Shown piece by piece: positions 1 through 7,150 of a DNA stretch of 12,189 bases. The DNA comes from Pseudomonas sp. (lineage in GTDB: Bacteria > Pseudomonadota > Gammaproteobacteria > Pseudomonadales > Pseudomonadaceae). Location of the stretch: positions 1 through 12,189 of the forward strand of contig SKFV01000255.1 of the NCBI GenBank assembly GCA_007117785.1, written 5' to 3'. The notes under the pieces are model-generated. The model was not told the origin of the DNA. It searched no databases and saw nothing but the letters and a program-made list of their open reading frames with translations. Numbering within the stretch: position 1 is the first letter of the stretch; each line of letters opens with the position of its first letter. The position numbers and the translations under genes are program-made.

Positions 1-568
1 AGGGAAGAACCTCATGCAGGATGCTGTCACTGAGAAACACTGCCACCGTGCCTGACACTGGCGGCACATCCCGCACACCGTCGGCCAAATGCAGACGCAA
101 CTCACCACCATCACCCGGCTGCCACTGGCTGTTCAGGTAAGTAACAACCGAGACCGTGCGCAAGGGGTTGTCCTGAAAACGGTCCAGGTGTTTGCTATAA
201 CCTGCGCCCGGTGGATAAAGCGCAAAATGACACTCAAAGGTATCCAGGCCGAGGAACAGAGTGCGATTAAGCGTAAACCGTAGCTCGGCCATAAAACCGA
301 GAAAATCATCTATTGCCGGATGGGTCGGGCAATCGTCAAGCCAGCGGGTATAGTCGCCACGAATATCCGGTACGATTTGCTCATCAGGGCCGCGGCCGAT
401 GGCTGCCGGCGTCAGTGCATCCTTGTGCCATAACTGACGGCACTGTGCCTCCAGTGTCAGCGCCAGCTCAGCCGGCAACAGCAGCGGCCTGACAGACCAA
501 CCGCGCATAACCAGATCATCAGCGATGGCATCAAAACCATTTACCCGTTCGGCAGGGAACTCTGACAT
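1..568 (-). CDS. 2-oxoglutarate/Fe(II) oxygenase, prolyl 4-hydroxylase (PHD/SM-20) type, C-terminus beyond window
   Basis: This open frame runs off the left edge, so 189 N-terminal residues are visible. The fold is recognised from a double-stranded beta-helix core: YPPGAGYSKHLDRF supplies an iron-binding HxD (His127, Asp129), then RTVSVVTYLN, a PGDGGELRL strand, and FLSDSILHEVLP with the distal iron ligand His185. The 2-oxoglutarate-binding Arg expected about ten residues later falls outside the window. The family hydroxylates protein prolines using O2 and 2-oxoglutarate. The HxD region resembles animal PHD2 and the Pseudomonas prolyl hydroxylase (PPHD), which acts on EF-Tu, so that substrate is a reasonable guess only. 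There is no signal peptide, so it should be cytosolic. An in-frame ATG at 577 is an alternative start; neither start has a strong Shine-Dalgarno. It is divergent from the gene at 738, with a candidate promoter at 650-677. Confidence 0.85.
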   Translation of the reverse strand, partial: MSEFPAERVNGFDAIADDLVMRGWSVRPLLLPAELALTLEAQCRQLWHKDALTPAAIGRGPDEQIVPDIRGDYTRWLDDCPTHPAIDDFLGFMAELRFTLNRTLFLGLDTFECHFALYPPGAGYSKHLDRFQDNPLRTVSVVTYLNSQWQPGDGGELRLHLADGVRDVPPVSGTVAVFLSDSILHEVLP

Positions 569-601
569 GCTGCGCATACTCAAAAGGGGGCTTGCGGCAC
601 T

Positions 602-619
602 GCCCGAAGGACATCGGGC
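602..619 (-). other. Stem-loop in oxygenase leader
   Basis: This is a perfect 6-bp inverted repeat, GCCCGA-N6-TCGGGC. It lies between the candidate promoter at 650-677 and the start of the minus-strand oxygenase gene. It would form a hairpin in that gene's leader. There is no T-run on either side, so it is not an intrinsic terminator. A role as leader structure or protein-binding site is inference. Confidence 0.4.
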
Positions 620-649
620 GGCGACTCTGGTCCGGAACGGATTGAGCGC

Positions 650-677
650 ATTGTAACGGCTTATTGGTTGCCGGCAA
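650..677 (-). promoter_or_regulatory. Candidate sigma-70 promoter for the oxygenase gene, with palindrome over the -35
   Basis: On the minus strand a -35 TTGCCG (677-672) is followed after 16 bases by a -10 TACAAT (655-650). Transcription would start near 643, giving a leader of about 65-75 bases. The perfect 10-bp palindrome TTGCCGGCAA (668-677) covers the -35 box and could be an operator half or just chance. This is predicted by eye from consensus only. Confidence 0.45.
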
Positions 678-737
678 GACCCAGTATTCAGGCCTTATTT
701 GGCTTCCTGCCCATACTTCATCGAGATAGACCGCCCC

Positions 738-1487
738 ATGTCATTCAAGCCGCTCCGACACTGTATTTCCGCGCTATTGTGCACCAGTTTGCTGGCGTTA
801 TCAGGGCTGGCTAACGCCGACACCGAAGCCCTGTACCAGGCATCCGGCATGCAACAGCACCAGCATCACTTCCAGCAAGCATTGCAACAGGCTCAACAGC
901 GTTATGCCCAACAGCTGCCAACCCAGGTGCACCAGACTCTGGTACGGCAGAGCAACCAGCGTTTTGCTCCCGAGGCCATGCACGAGCGCGCCCAGGCTCG
1001 ACTGGCTCTCAACCTGGACAACCCGACCCGGGAACAGGCGCTGGCGTTCTATCAGCAGCCGGCAGGGCAGCGCATTGTTGCTGCTGAAACCGCCGCGACG
1101 GCACCGCGCAATATCACCATCCTGCAGCAGGGCCTACCGGAACAGTCACTTGACATGCAGCGCAGGGCCACACTGCAGCGTCTGAGCAACAGCCTGCCAG
1201 CCCTGGAAATGGGTGTTGAAGTGTCACTGGCCCTGGCCAATCTGGCAGCACAAAGTGCCAATGACTTGTTTGGCGGCCTGATGCGAGTCCCTGACAACAT
1301 GGTCAGCGGGCATCGCGACCGCTTGCGTAACCAGATGCAGCCCAACCTGCTCGACACCCTGGCCTATACCTATCGCGATCTCAGTGATACTGAGCTGAAT
1401 ACCTATCTCGACTGGAGCGAGTCCACTGCGGGCCAACACTATTTCCGTGCCGTAGAGGCAGCCCTGCGCGACGCCCTCAACCCCTAG
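738..1487 (+). CDS. Secreted DUF2059-like protein with internal repeat
   Basis: This encodes a 249-residue protein with a clear Sec signal peptide: basic MSFKPLR, a hydrophobic core at residues 9-24, and a likely cut after ANA27. It should therefore be periplasmic. The mature part is helical and Gln-rich. Residues about 99-117 (EQALAFYQQPAGQRIVAAE) match the DUF2059 hallmark in which an FY-x-x-P-x-G-Q-x-[IL] patch follows a paired-helix segment. A weaker second copy appears near residues 219-243 (LNTYLDWSESTAGQHYFRAV), suggesting two tandem half-units. The function of DUF2059 proteins is not established. I chose ATG 738 over an upstream TTG at 699 because it places the signal peptide at the N-terminus; its Shine-Dalgarno is weak (GAGA at 723-726). 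The gene ends 14 bases before the convergent hydrolase. The family assignment is by eye. Confidence 0.75.
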   Translation: MSFKPLRHCISALLCTSLLALSGLANADTEALYQASGMQQHQHHFQQALQQAQQRYAQQLPTQVHQTLVRQSNQRFAPEAMHERAQARLALNLDNPTREQALAFYQQPAGQRIVAAETAATAPRNITILQQGLPEQSLDMQRRATLQRLSNSLPALEMGVEVSLALANLAAQSANDLFGGLMRVPDNMVSGHRDRLRNQMQPNLLDTLAYTYRDLSDTELNTYLDWSESTAGQHYFRAVEAALRDALNP

Positions 1488-1501
1488 ACAACCTCGCCGT
1501 A

Positions 1502-2440
1502 TCAGGCTGGCAGGCGCAAGCGCGCAGCCAGCCACTTCAGATACTGCGCGCGATAAGCTTCACGCTCGTTGGCCAGATGATGCCGGGCCTCAGGCAAATA
1601 GAAGAGCTCAGGTGACTGGAATTTGCTTTCCAGTACCTTGATGTTGTGTTGCCAGTCCACCGTGCCATCAGCCTCGCCCTGAATGATCAAGGGGGAATGC
1701 TCCACCGGCAGGGCCGCTTCGATACGCGGTATCCATTTTTCCAGCGCCTGGACCCAGGCCACCGGCAGCACCAGAGGCTGCAGCGGATCATTCTCGCGGA
1801 TAAAACGCAGAAACTCCTCATCACTGGAGTTATCGGTAAACTTGCGGCCGAGCTGGTTGACGAAGCCGCCCAGCATGCGCAGCCCCATCTGTGACAGCAA
1901 CCATTGGCGGGGACGAACCAGCGGGGCCATCAGGATGGTCCGCCCAAGCTGTTCGGGCAAGGGACCATGCAGCAGACGGTCAACCAGTATCCCGCCGCCG
2001 GTACTCTGGCCGAGCAAATGCCAGGGCGCAGGCAGGCCCCATGCCAGAGACTGTTCCAACGCAGCATCCAGTGCCTTCTGGTAGACCAGAAAGCAATCAA
2101 TACTGGCGCGCTCTCCCGAGGACAAACCATGCCCGGGAAGATCCATGCCAAGCACAGCCAACTGCTGATCCAGCGCCCACTCGATCAGATGTCGGTAGAG
2201 GCCCATATGGTCGTAATAACCATGCAGAATCAGCAAGGTGCCGCGCGGCTCTGGCGGACACCAGACCTGCAGGGCGAGATCAAAACCGTCGATTGCAACC
2301 CGACCCAGGTGTTGCTCGACCCGGCTGGAGAAATCGATACCGTAATAGCGCGCATAGCGCAGACCCAGAGCATCCAGAGGACGGCCCGGCTCCAGCAGCG
2401 GCAAATCGGTAGTAAGTTGTTGCAATAACGCCTGATCCAT
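1502..2440 (-). CDS. Alpha/beta-hydrolase, monoacylglycerol lipase / lysophospholipase type (Hydrolase_4)
   Basis: This is a 312-residue intact serine hydrolase. LILHGYYDHMGLY (residues 70-82) is the oxyanion-hole HG segment typical of monoacylglycerol lipase-like enzymes. MDLPGHGLSSGER (99-111) is the usual following strand and loop. The nucleophile elbow is G-Q-S-T-G with Ser146. The probable acid is Asp258 in QGEADGTVDW, and the probable catalytic base is His287 in EARHHLANE, in the family's usual position before a conserved N-E. A lid or cap of about 60 residues (176-240) separates elbow and acid. There is no signal peptide, so it is cytosolic or peripheral. Likely substrates are monoacylglycerols, lysophospholipids or similar esters, but the exact one cannot be read from sequence. 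It is divergent from glcB, with 184 bases between them, and convergent with the gene at 738-1487. No strong Shine-Dalgarno is visible before ATG 2440. Confidence 0.88.
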   Translation of the reverse strand: MDQALLQQLTTDLPLLEPGRPLDALGLRYARYYGIDFSSRVEQHLGRVAIDGFDLALQVWCPPEPRGTLLILHGYYDHMGLYRHLIEWALDQQLAVLGMDLPGHGLSSGERASIDCFLVYQKALDAALEQSLAWGLPAPWHLLGQSTGGGILVDRLLHGPLPEQLGRTILMAPLVRPRQWLLSQMGLRMLGGFVNQLGRKFTDNSSDEEFLRFIRENDPLQPLVLPVAWVQALEKWIPRIEAALPVEHSPLIIQGEADGTVDWQHNIKVLESKFQSPELFYLPEARHHLANEREAYRAQYLKWLAARLRLPA

Positions 2441-2509
2441 TAAATAACCACTCTATAAAGTCCAACTAGCGGCAACAGACCAGCGGCTAGCGCACGGCGC
2501 ACAGAATTC

Positions 2510-2524
2510 CATGCTTTGGGCATG
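2510..2524. repeat. Short inverted repeat between hydrolase and glcB
   Basis: CATGC-N5-GCATG is a perfect 5-bp-arm dyad about 100 bases upstream of the glcB start and 70 bases upstream of the hydrolase start. It could be an operator shared by the divergent pair, but arms this short arise by chance. No convincing sigma-70 promoter for glcB was found in 2441-2624. Confidence 0.2.
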
Positions 2525-2577
2525 ATTTGCAACCGATCATCGTGTAACATGCTGCGTCTCTGATTTCCACGTCCAAA

Positions 2578-2599
2578 TGCGCCAGCTTAAAAAGGCGCA
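2578..2599 (+). other. Stem-loop / dyad in glcB leader
   Basis: TGCGCC-N10-GGCGCA is a perfect 6-bp inverted repeat centred about 35 bases before the glcB ATG. It ends 14 bases before the ribosome-binding region (GTGAGGG, 2613-2619). If transcribed it forms a hairpin immediately upstream of the ribosome site; as DNA it could be an operator. It also overlaps the upstream in-frame ATG at 2577, making that start less likely. Confidence 0.4.
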
Positions 2600-2624
2600 A
2601 CCTGCTCATACTGTGAGGGTTTTC

Positions 2625-4802
2625 ATGACTGAACGCGTACAAGTCGGCAGCCTGCAAGTTGCCAAGGTGCTCCACGACTTTATCAACGATCACGCCATTC
2701 CCGGCAGCGGCGTCGACGCCAACGCCTTCTGGAGCGGCTTTGAAGACCTGATCACTGACCTGGCGCCAAAGAACAAGGCCCTGCTGGCCAAACGTGACGA
2801 CCTGCAGGCTCAAATCGATGCCTGGCATCAGGCGCGTGCCGGTCAGGCCTTCAATTTCGCCGACTACAAAGCCTTCCTGCAAGACATCGGTTACCTGCTG
2901 CCAGAACCGGCGGACTTCCAGGCCACTACCGACAATGTTGACGAAGAAATTGCCCACCTTGCTGGCCCGCAGCTGGTTGTTCCGGTAATGAACGCCCGCT
3001 TTGCGCTCAACGCAGCCAATGCCCGCTGGGGTTCACTGTACGACGCCCTGTATGGTACCGACGCCATCTCCGAAGCCGATGGTGCCACCAAGGGCCCGGG
3101 TTACAACGAAATCCGTGGCAACAAGGTTATCGCCTATGCTCGCGCCTTCCTCGATGAGGCAGCGCCATTGGCCAAAGGTTCCCATGTGGACTCCATCGCC
3201 TATGTCATCGACAACGGGCAGCTGCAGGTCAGCCTCAAAGATGGCACCCTCACCGGCCTGCAGGATCCGGCCAAATTCGTGGGTTACGTCGGCAACCCGG
3301 CCAACCCCGATGGCGTGCTGTTGAAAAACAACGGTCTGCACTTCGAAATCCAGATCGACCCGTCCAGCAACGTTGGCCAGACCGACCCTGCCGGCGTCAA
3401 GGACGTTCTCATGGAGTCCGCGCTCACCACCATCATGGATTGTGAAGACTCGGTTGCCGCCGTCGATGCCGATGACAAGACCGTGGTCTACCGCAACTGG
3501 CTTGGCCTGATGAAGGGCGATCTGGCTGAAAACGTCAGCAAGGGCGGCAGCAGCTTTACCCGCACCATGAACCCGGACCGCGAATACACCGCCGCCGACG
3601 GCTCTAACCTGACGCTGCACGGCCGTTCACTGCTGTTCGTACGCAATGTTGGCCACCTGATGACCAACAATGCCATTCTCGACAAGGACGGCAATGAAGT
3701 TCCAGAAGGCATCATGGATGGTGCTGTTACCAGCCTCATCGCCCTGCACAACCTGAACGGCAATACCGCGCGCAAGAACACACGCACCGGCTCGGTCTAT
3801 ATCGTCAAGCCGAAAATGCACGGTCCGGAAGAGGTCGAGTTCACTACCGAACTGTTCGGCCGCGTGGAAGACATGCTGGGTATGACGCGCAACACCTTGA
3901 AAGTCGGCATCATGGACGAAGAGCGCCGCACCACCATCAATCTGAAAGCCTGCATCAAGGCTGCCAGCGAACGCGTGGTCTTCATCAATACCGGTTTCCT
4001 TGATCGTACCGGTGATGAAATCCACACCTCGATGGAAGCGGGTGCCTTCATTCGCAAGGGCGACATCAAGGGTGCCGTGTGGATTGGCGCCTACGAAAAC
4101 AGCAACGTCGATATCGGCCTGGCCACCGGCCTCAAGGGTCGCGCGCAAATTGGTAAAGGCATGTGGGCCATGCCCGACCTGATGGCCGCCATGCTGGAAC
4201 AGAAAATCGGCCACCCGATGGCCGGTGCCAATACCGCCTGGGTACCGTCACCGACGGCCGCCACCCTGCATGCTATGCACTATCACAAGGTGAACGTCGC
4301 CGAACGTCAGAATGAACTGGCCAAGCGCACGCCGGCATCGGTGGATGACATCCTGACCATTCCGCTGGCAGCACAGACCAACTGGAGTGCCGAAGAAATC
4401 CAGCAGGAACTGGACAACAATATTCAGGGCATTCTGGGGTATGTCGTACGCTGGATCGACCACGGTGTTGGTTGCTCCAAGGTGCCGGATATCAACGATG
4501 TTGGCCTGATGGAAGACCGCGCCACCCTGCGCATCTCCAGCCAGCATATCGCCAACTGGCTGCGTCATGGCATCTGCACCGAAGAGCAGGTCATGGACAC
4601 CTTCAAGCGGATGGCACCGGTGGTTGACCGCCAGAATGCCAACGACCCGGACTACCTGCCGATGGCTCCCAACTTCGACGACAGCATTGCCTTCCAGGCC
4701 GCCGTGGAGTTGTGCATCGAGGGCTGCAAGCAGCCGAACGGTTACACCGAGCCGGTTCTGCATCGTCGCCGTCGCGAGTTCAAGGCCAAGCAAGGCTGCT
4801 GA
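2625..4802 (+). CDS. glcB: Malate synthase G
   Basis: It condenses glyoxylate with acetyl-CoA to malate in the cytoplasm, the second step of the glyoxylate bypass and the entry step for glycolate carbon. The product is 725 residues, the normal length for isoform G (E. coli 723). Key residues are recognisable: Arg340 in HGRSLLFVRNVGH, the Mg ligands Glu432 in GIMDEERRTT and Asp460 in GFLDRTGDEIH, and the catalytic base Asp631 in LMEDRATLRIS. PSPTAATLHAMHYHKVNV (541-558) and the isoform G-specific domain near 130-300 are intact. I chose ATG 2625, preceded by GTGAGGG at 2613-2619; a start at 2577 would add 16 residues that do not look like the family's N-terminus. Isocitrate lyase and glcDEF are not adjacent, so it is a stand-alone unit. 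It is followed directly by a strong terminator, so it is monocistronic. Confidence 0.98.
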   Translation: MTERVQVGSLQVAKVLHDFINDHAIPGSGVDANAFWSGFEDLITDLAPKNKALLAKRDDLQAQIDAWHQARAGQAFNFADYKAFLQDIGYLLPEPADFQATTDNVDEEIAHLAGPQLVVPVMNARFALNAANARWGSLYDALYGTDAISEADGATKGPGYNEIRGNKVIAYARAFLDEAAPLAKGSHVDSIAYVIDNGQLQVSLKDGTLTGLQDPAKFVGYVGNPANPDGVLLKNNGLHFEIQIDPSSNVGQTDPAGVKDVLMESALTTIMDCEDSVAAVDADDKTVVYRNWLGLMKGDLAENVSKGGSSFTRTMNPDREYTAADGSNLTLHGRSLLFVRNVGHLMTNNAILDKDGNEVPEGIMDGAVTSLIALHNLNGNTARKNTRTGSVYIVKPKMHGPEEVEFTTELFGRVEDMLGMTRNTLKVGIMDEERRTTINLKACIKAASERVVFINTGFLDRTGDEIHTSMEAGAFIRKGDIKGAVWIGAYENSNVDIGLATGLKGRAQIGKGMWAMPDLMAAMLEQKIGHPMAGANTAWVPSPTAATLHAMHYHKVNVAERQNELAKRTPASVDDILTIPLAAQTNWSAEEIQQELDNNIQGILGYVVRWIDHGVGCSKVPDINDVGLMEDRATLRISSQHIANWLRHGICTEEQVMDTFKRMAPVVDRQNANDPDYLPMAPNFDDSIAFQAAVELCIEGCKQPNGYTEPVLHRRRREFKAKQGC

Positions 4803-4819
4803 TCACGCAGCACTACCAG

Positions 4820-4852
4820 GCCCCGGCCAGCTCAGCTGCCCGGGGCTTTTTT
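4820..4852 (+). terminator. Intrinsic terminator of glcB
   Basis: GCCCCGG (4820-4826) pairs perfectly with CCGGGGC (4840-4846). The intervening segment carries a second small stem, CAGCT-C-AGCTG (4828-4838). Six T residues follow at 4847-4852. It starts 18 bases after the glcB stop, a textbook rho-independent terminator. Confidence 0.9.
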
Positions 4853-4901
4853 GTGCCTGATGAAACCGCACCCAAAGAAAAGAATGAATATTCGGTTTTT
4901 A

Positions 4902-4930
4902 TTGACGCCTCACCAACCCCTGACTATGGT
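4902..4930 (+). promoter_or_regulatory. Sigma-70 promoter for the lipoprotein lipase
   Basis: TTGACG (4902-4907) and TATGGT (4925-4930) are separated by exactly 17 bases. The region just upstream (4875-4901) is A/T-rich and includes the palindrome GAATATTC at 4886-4893, possibly an UP-like element. Start of transcription is expected near 4937, giving a leader of about 100 bases. Confidence 0.55.
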
Positions 4931-4962
4931 AGAAATACGCTCAAACATGACCCATCTGGATA

Positions 4963-4992
4963 TATGATCCCGTCGCGATCCAATCGATCATA
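4963..4992 (+). other. Inverted repeat in the lipase leader
   Basis: TATGATC (4963-4969) and GATCATA (4986-4992) are perfect 7-bp arms around a 16-base centre, with a third GATC between them. It lies about 25-55 bases downstream of the predicted transcription start and ends 30 bases before the ribosome-binding site GGAG (5023-5026). It may be a repressor site or an RNA hairpin. Confidence 0.35.
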
Positions 4993-5035
4993 CTGAGCCA
5001 CATTAAATCAAAAACAAGAAACGGAGATCACCCCA

Positions 5036-6904
5036 ATGACGCGCTTCGCATCGCGCAGTTTCCCCGCACTCAGCCTGATCGGGCTAAGTACCGTGTTGAT
5101 CAGTGGCTGCCTGTCCGGCTCCGGCTCCAGTTCCGGTACAGACAGCAGCTGGCGGACCGGCAGCTTTGTCGACAGTCCGGTGGAAGGACTGCTGTTTCGT
5201 ACCGACAGCAACGAAGGCGTCACCGATGCCGACGGCACCTTCCGCTATCGCAATGGCGAAACCATTACCTTTACCATTGGCGATCTGACCCTGGGCAGCG
5301 CGCCCGGCCAGTCAGTCCTCAGCCCGGTAGACTTGATAGATAACGCTGACGACAGCAGCCATCCGGCCGTGATCAATATGGCTCGCTTGCTGCAAAGTCT
5401 GGACGCCGACGGCAACCTGACCAATGGCATCCAGATCGACGATGCTTTGCGGGATGCCATTGATGACTATCTGGCGGCGAACCCGGGTTTTGATCTGAAC
5501 CTGACAGACAACGAGGCTTTTACTGCCGCGGCCAGTGATCTGCTGGATTACCTGAATGATCAGGATCTGTTTGCCGCCGGTGACCGCGCTTTGCGCGACC
5601 GACTGAATGCCTGGCTCCATTTGCAGGACTCACTGGATGCTGCCAACGGTGAGCCTGTGGACTTCAGCAAGCGTCCGGTACTCTTTGTTCATGGTGGCGC
5701 AGGTTCAGCTGCACAATTCGAGTCCCAGGCGCAGCGCTTTATCGCCAACGGCTATCCGCGCAGCCATCTGGCGACCTACGAATACAACACCAGTCCACCG
5801 GACTTCGCCCAGACCACAGTAGAGCTGGATGCAGCCATTGATGCCTTGCGCACGAGCACCGGCTTCGAACAGATCCATCTGATGAGCCACTCCATGGGGA
5901 CTGAAGTGAGTCGCCTCTACCTGGCCGACCCGCAACGCGCAGCCAAGGTTGCAGCCTATATCAATCTGGATGGTCGCGACGGTGAAGCGCCACCCGGTGG
6001 TGTACCCAACCTGGTACTCTGGGGCCAATACGTAGATCGTGAAGTTGTTGGAGCCGAGAACGTTTACCCTACTGAAGAAGACCCTGTCGGACACATTGAA
6101 GTCGCGACCGCAGCAGACTCCTTTACCCGCATGTACCGCTTCTTCAATAACAGCGCCGAGCCGGCCACCAATCTGATTCCTGCCGCCACTGGCGAGTACG
6201 TCTGGATTGCCGGCCGTGCCAATCTCTTCCCCTCCAACAGCGGCGCCGTCGGCACATTCCTGGAAGTCAGTGAAGTCGATCCGGCCACTGGTCGCGCCTT
6301 GGCTGATCTGCCGAAACATACCCAGGCGATTGGCAGTGACGGCCACTGGGGCCCCTTCCGCATCAACAACGGGGGCAGCTACGAATTCGTCCTACGCCGC
6401 CCAGAGGTAACCAATGCAGATCACTATTTTTATCGCGAAGCCTATACTCAGGACAGCTACCAGATCCGCCTGAATACCTCGGCCCCAGGAACCGGCGTTG
6501 GCGCTTTGCTGGCCCGCAGCCCACAACATACCAACCTGGCAATCAGCCGTGATATGGAGCTTTGGGGTGATCAGGGTGAAAGCAATGATCAGCTAGTCGT
6601 CAATGGTATCAATGTGATTACCCCGCAAACCGGACCACTGCTGAATCGCTTGAGCAGTATCTTTCTGCACGACCGCAATGCACACCAGATAAGCAATCTG
6701 GCCTTCGCCGATCCGGTCTTCCATGCCATCCCCTTCATGTCCGGGCTCGACCTGTTCATTCCTGGCGCAGCGGAACCGGACGATGTAATAGAGCTGGAGC
6801 TGGTTTCACGCCGTGGCGGCGAGCCGCGACGGGTCAATGTCCCTAACTGGTCATCCGACCGAGTACGCTCAGTCTCTGTGCATTTCCGCGACTATGTCGA
6901 ATAA
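5036..6904 (+). CDS. Lipoprotein lipase/esterase with N-terminal accessory domain and C-terminal beta domain
   Basis: This is a 622-residue intact ORF with GGAG (5023-5026) nine bases before the ATG. Residues 1-25 are a lipoprotein signal ending in the lipobox LISGC, with Cys25 lipidated. Position +2 is Leu, not Asp, which favours the outer membrane. A Ser/Gly linker follows. Residues about 42-200 form an accessory domain seen in other proteobacterial lipoproteins (FVDSPVEGLLFRT, DADGTFRY, FTIGDLTLG, INMARLLQSLDADG). The hydrolase domain starts at VLFVHGGAGSAAQF (215-228). The nucleophile elbow is S-H-S-M-G with Ser286, so Ser replaces the usual first Gly. Probable partners are Asp334 and His353 (VGHIEVATAADSF). 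Residues about 380-622 are beta-rich and resemble the C-terminal domain of lipases like the Archaeoglobus AFL enzyme; that comparison is from memory. Likely substrates are acylglycerols or polyesters. It is monocistronic. Confidence 0.85.
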   Translation: MTRFASRSFPALSLIGLSTVLISGCLSGSGSSSGTDSSWRTGSFVDSPVEGLLFRTDSNEGVTDADGTFRYRNGETITFTIGDLTLGSAPGQSVLSPVDLIDNADDSSHPAVINMARLLQSLDADGNLTNGIQIDDALRDAIDDYLAANPGFDLNLTDNEAFTAAASDLLDYLNDQDLFAAGDRALRDRLNAWLHLQDSLDAANGEPVDFSKRPVLFVHGGAGSAAQFESQAQRFIANGYPRSHLATYEYNTSPPDFAQTTVELDAAIDALRTSTGFEQIHLMSHSMGTEVSRLYLADPQRAAKVAAYINLDGRDGEAPPGGVPNLVLWGQYVDREVVGAENVYPTEEDPVGHIEVATAADSFTRMYRFFNNSAEPATNLIPAATGEYVWIAGRANLFPSNSGAVGTFLEVSEVDPATGRALADLPKHTQAIGSDGHWGPFRINNGGSYEFVLRRPEVTNADHYFYREAYTQDSYQIRLNTSAPGTGVGALLARSPQHTNLAISRDMELWGDQGESNDQLVVNGINVITPQTGPLLNRLSSIFLHDRNAHQISNLAFADPVFHAIPFMSGLDLFIPGAAEPDDVIELELVSRRGGEPRRVNVPNWSSDRVRSVSVHFRDYVE

Positions 6905-6933
6905 GACATTTACCAGCTGACCATACGCAATAC

Positions 6934-6958
6934 ACAGCCCGCCCTGCTGGCGGGCTGT
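6934..6958 (+). terminator. Hairpin after the lipase gene, probable terminator with poor T-run
   Basis: ACAGCCCGCC (6934-6943) pairs perfectly over 10 bp with GGCGGGCTGT (6949-6958) across a 5-base loop. It starts about 30 bases after the stop codon. What follows is TACTCCCCTCCTC rather than a run of T, so release may be inefficient or rho-assisted. Its position argues for a transcript-end role. Confidence 0.65.
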
Positions 6959-7037
6959 TACTCCCCTCCTCGTTCAGTCTCTCCGACCAACGGCCGCGCA
7001 AAAGCGACCAGCCAACCAAAGTCCGCCCCCTAACGAC

Positions 7038-7065
7038 TTGCTTTCACCTGCATCTGGGATATGAT
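7038..7065 (+). promoter_or_regulatory. Candidate sigma-70 promoter for the 99-residue protein gene
   Basis: TTGCTT (7038-7043) and TATGAT (7060-7065) are separated by 16 bases. The -10 box contains the ATG at 7061, so that ATG is unlikely to be a start codon. This supports translation from 7151 and gives a leader of about 80 bases. Confidence 0.5.
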
Positions 7066-7087
7066 CAAGATAATTAGACTTCAACGA

Positions 7088-7104
7088 CTGGCAATGACTG
7101 CCAG
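7088..7104 (+). other. Leader stem-loop upstream of the 99-residue protein gene
   Basis: CTGGCA-N5-TGCCAG forms a perfect 6-bp stem with a 5-base loop, between the predicted transcription start near 7072 and the ribosome-binding site at 7141-7146. There is no T-run after it, so it is not a terminator. Its function is unknown. Confidence 0.4.
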
Positions 7105-7150
7105 CCGCAATACGCCCGGATGCAGTTGTACTCCTTATCAGGGGAGCTGT

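Noticed and set aside
89..283. Plus-strand ORF of 64 residues
   Set aside because: It lies wholly opposite the oxygenase gene, whose iron-binding motifs are clear, and has no domain or ribosome site of its own.
2516..2531. Sigma-54-like -24/-12 element upstream of glcB (TGG followed by TTGCA)
   Set aside because: The GG and GC elements are separated by 9 bases rather than the required 10, and the rest of the -24 box does not match.
3033..3620. 195-residue minus-strand ORF inside glcB
   Set aside because: Long antisense frames are expected in GC-rich coding DNA; there is no recognisable domain and glcB is certain.
4712..4996. Plus-strand ORF of 94 residues spanning the end of glcB
   Set aside because: It crosses the glcB stop, the intrinsic terminator and the lipase promoter; its composition is that of an out-of-frame shadow.
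7061..7150. N-terminal extension of the 99-residue protein (start at 7061)
   Set aside because: The ATG is part of a TATGAT -10 box, the extension is of low quality, and a strong ribosome site precedes 7151.
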